In this document: in pieces, positions 4,905 to 5,736 of the stretch
Layout of the letters: the number at the start of each line of letters is the position of its first letter
How positions within the stretch are numbered: the stretch's first letter is position 1
Assembly (NCBI RefSeq): GCF_000962825.1
Contig: NZ_JZKF01000171.1
Span: 1 to 5,736, forward strand
Reading direction: 5' to 3'
Origin: Actinoplanes rectilineatus
GTDB lineage: Bacteria; Actinomycetota; Actinomycetes; Mycobacteriales; Micromonosporaceae
Length of the DNA stretch: 5,736 nt
Position numbers and translations under genes: made by a program
The notes under the pieces: model-generated
Databases searched by the model: none
What the model was told of the DNA's origin: nothing
The model's input: the letters and a program-made list of their open reading frames with translations, nothing else

Positions 4905-5666
4905 TCAGAGGGCGCGGATGAGCAGGTACACGCCGACCGCCACACCGAACACCACGATGATCGAGCGCAGCACGTTTGCCGGAAGCCTCCGGGCCACCCG
5001 CGCGCCCAGGTAACCGCCGACCACCGTGGCGGGGGCGATCACCGCGACGGCCGCCCAGTTCACCGGGCCGAAGATGCTGTAGACCCCGATCGTGACGAGC
5101 CCGATCAGTGCGGAGAGCAGGTTCTTCAGCGCGCTCACCCGGGCCAGCGTCTCGTCCAGCACGAGGGCGAGCCCGGCGACGAGCAGGACACCGAGGGCCG
5201 CGTTGAAGTATCCGCCGTAGAGCGCGCACAGGAACACCGCCCCGTGCAGCATCAGCGTCGCGCGTCTGGCGGACACCTCGGCGGGATGGCCGACGAGCCC
5301 GCGAAGCTTCTGCTGGAAGGCGAGCGTCAGCGCCGCCCCGATCACGAGGAACGGCACCACCAGGTCGAACACGCGCCGCGGCGTGTTCAGCAGCAGCACA
5401 CATCCGCAGAGCGCGCCGATCAGCGCCGTAGGCAGCACCCGCAGGATCCGCTGCCGCTGTCCACCGAGGTCGGCCCGGCTGGCGAGGACACTCGAGGCGT
5501 ACCCGGGCGCCACCGACAGCGCGTTGCTCACGTTGGCCGCGACCGGAGGCATCCCGATCGCCAGCATGCTCGGAAACGTGATCAGCGAACCGCCCCCGGC
5601 GATCGCGTTGACGGCTCCCGCCCCCAGCCCGGCCACCAGCAGCAGACCCGCTTCAGCAATATGCAC
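4905..5666 (-). CDS. TauE/SafE (TSUP) family membrane permease
   Basis: This encodes a 253-residue integral membrane protein of the TauE/SafE (TSUP) family, whose members move sulfur-containing anions or other small organic or inorganic anions across the inner membrane. The substrate here cannot be read from sequence. The N-terminal signature GAVNAIAGGGSLITFP (residues 17-32) is the family hallmark. A related second half begins around GGYFNAALGVLLVAG (151-165), giving the expected two-fold repeat with about eight hydrophobic segments. The tail GGYLGARVARRLP (217-229), followed by a final helix, is also typical. Length matches the family norm of about 250. The start is a GTG at 5664-5666, with only a weak purine-rich GTGAGAG stretch upstream. 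It is the first gene of the minus-strand series and ends about 20-45 bp before the surface-protein gene. The family call is firm; the transport role comes from family knowledge. Confidence 0.93.
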   Translation of the reverse strand: MHIAEAGLLLVAGLGAGAVNAIAGGGSLITFPSMLAIGMPPVAANVSNALSVAPGYASSVLASRADLGGQRQRILRVLPTALIGALCGCVLLLNTPRRVFDLVVPFLVIGAALTLAFQQKLRGLVGHPAEVSARRATLMLHGAVFLCALYGGYFNAALGVLLVAGLALVLDETLARVSALKNLLSALIGLVTIGVYSIFGPVNWAAVAVIAPATVVGGYLGARVARRLPANVLRSIIVVFGVAVGVYLLIRAL

Positions 5667-5687
5667 GTTCGTCTCTCACTTCCAAGA

Positions 5688-5716
5688 TCACTAAGTCTTC
5701 TCGACGGTACGCCCAA
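5688..5716 (-). promoter_or_regulatory. Possible operon promoter
   Basis: On the minus strand TTGGGC (5716-5711) and TAGTGA (5693-5688) are 17 bases apart, upstream of the GTG at 5666. Both boxes are poor matches to the housekeeping consensus, and the upstream gene is outside the window. This is a suggestion only. Confidence 0.2.
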
Positions 5717-5736
5717 AGTCCACTCCCGCCCCCACC

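Noticed and set aside
3226..5013. Long plus-strand open frame (about 595 codons) opposite the surface-protein, TPR-like and VanZ-like genes
   Set aside because: It is rich in Arg, Gly, His and Val without domain logic and lies exactly opposite three well-supported genes. It is a typical antisense shadow in GC-rich DNA.

Overview
The base composition is very GC-rich. All convincing genes lie on the minus strand, are tightly packed or overlapping, and show strong G/C bias at third codon positions with frequent GTG starts. This points to an actinomycete chromosome. A Micromonosporaceae/Actinoplanes-like or Streptomyces-like host is an inference from protein style only.

Layout, read in the direction of transcription (right to left): (1) 5666-4905, a TauE/SafE (TSUP) membrane permease; (2) about 4884-3823, a secreted DUF11-like surface protein ending in a Ser/Pro/Ala stalk, an LPITG sortase motif, a membrane helix and an Arg-rich tail; (3) 3816-3331, a small TPR-like cytosolic protein; (4) 3350-2790, a VanZ-family membrane protein; (5) 2793-68, a gene now split in two by an insertion sequence. 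Genes 2 to 5 are separated by 6 bp or less, or overlap (20 bp between 3 and 4; a GTGA stop/start overlap between 4 and 5). They look like one translationally coupled operon, probably including gene 1.

The insertion sequence occupies 683-2108 (1426 bp). It has 22-bp perfect terminal inverted repeats, a TTAA target duplication on both sides, and a transposase with IS701-family features on the minus strand. The transposase frame spans 704-2026 but carries an in-frame amber codon at 1007-1009, directly after the catalytic Glu region, so this copy is probably not autonomous.

Removing the element plus one TTAA restores a single open frame of 431 residues across the junction. The predicted ancestral protein appears chimeric. 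Its N-terminal ~75 residues have the composition of the neighbouring genes and resemble a small actinobacterial protein family. Residues from about 95 onward resemble the post-NACHT helical region and the Gly-rich transmembrane repeats of actinobacterial NACHT (NLR-like) proteins, but no NACHT ATPase domain is present. The membrane part is written in degenerate 12-bp tandem repeats that keep phase across the IS junction.

The novelty candidates are this NACHT-less chimera, its dodecamer-repeat membrane domain, and its place in an operon with a sortase-anchored surface protein and VanZ. The function of the operon cannot be read from the sequence.
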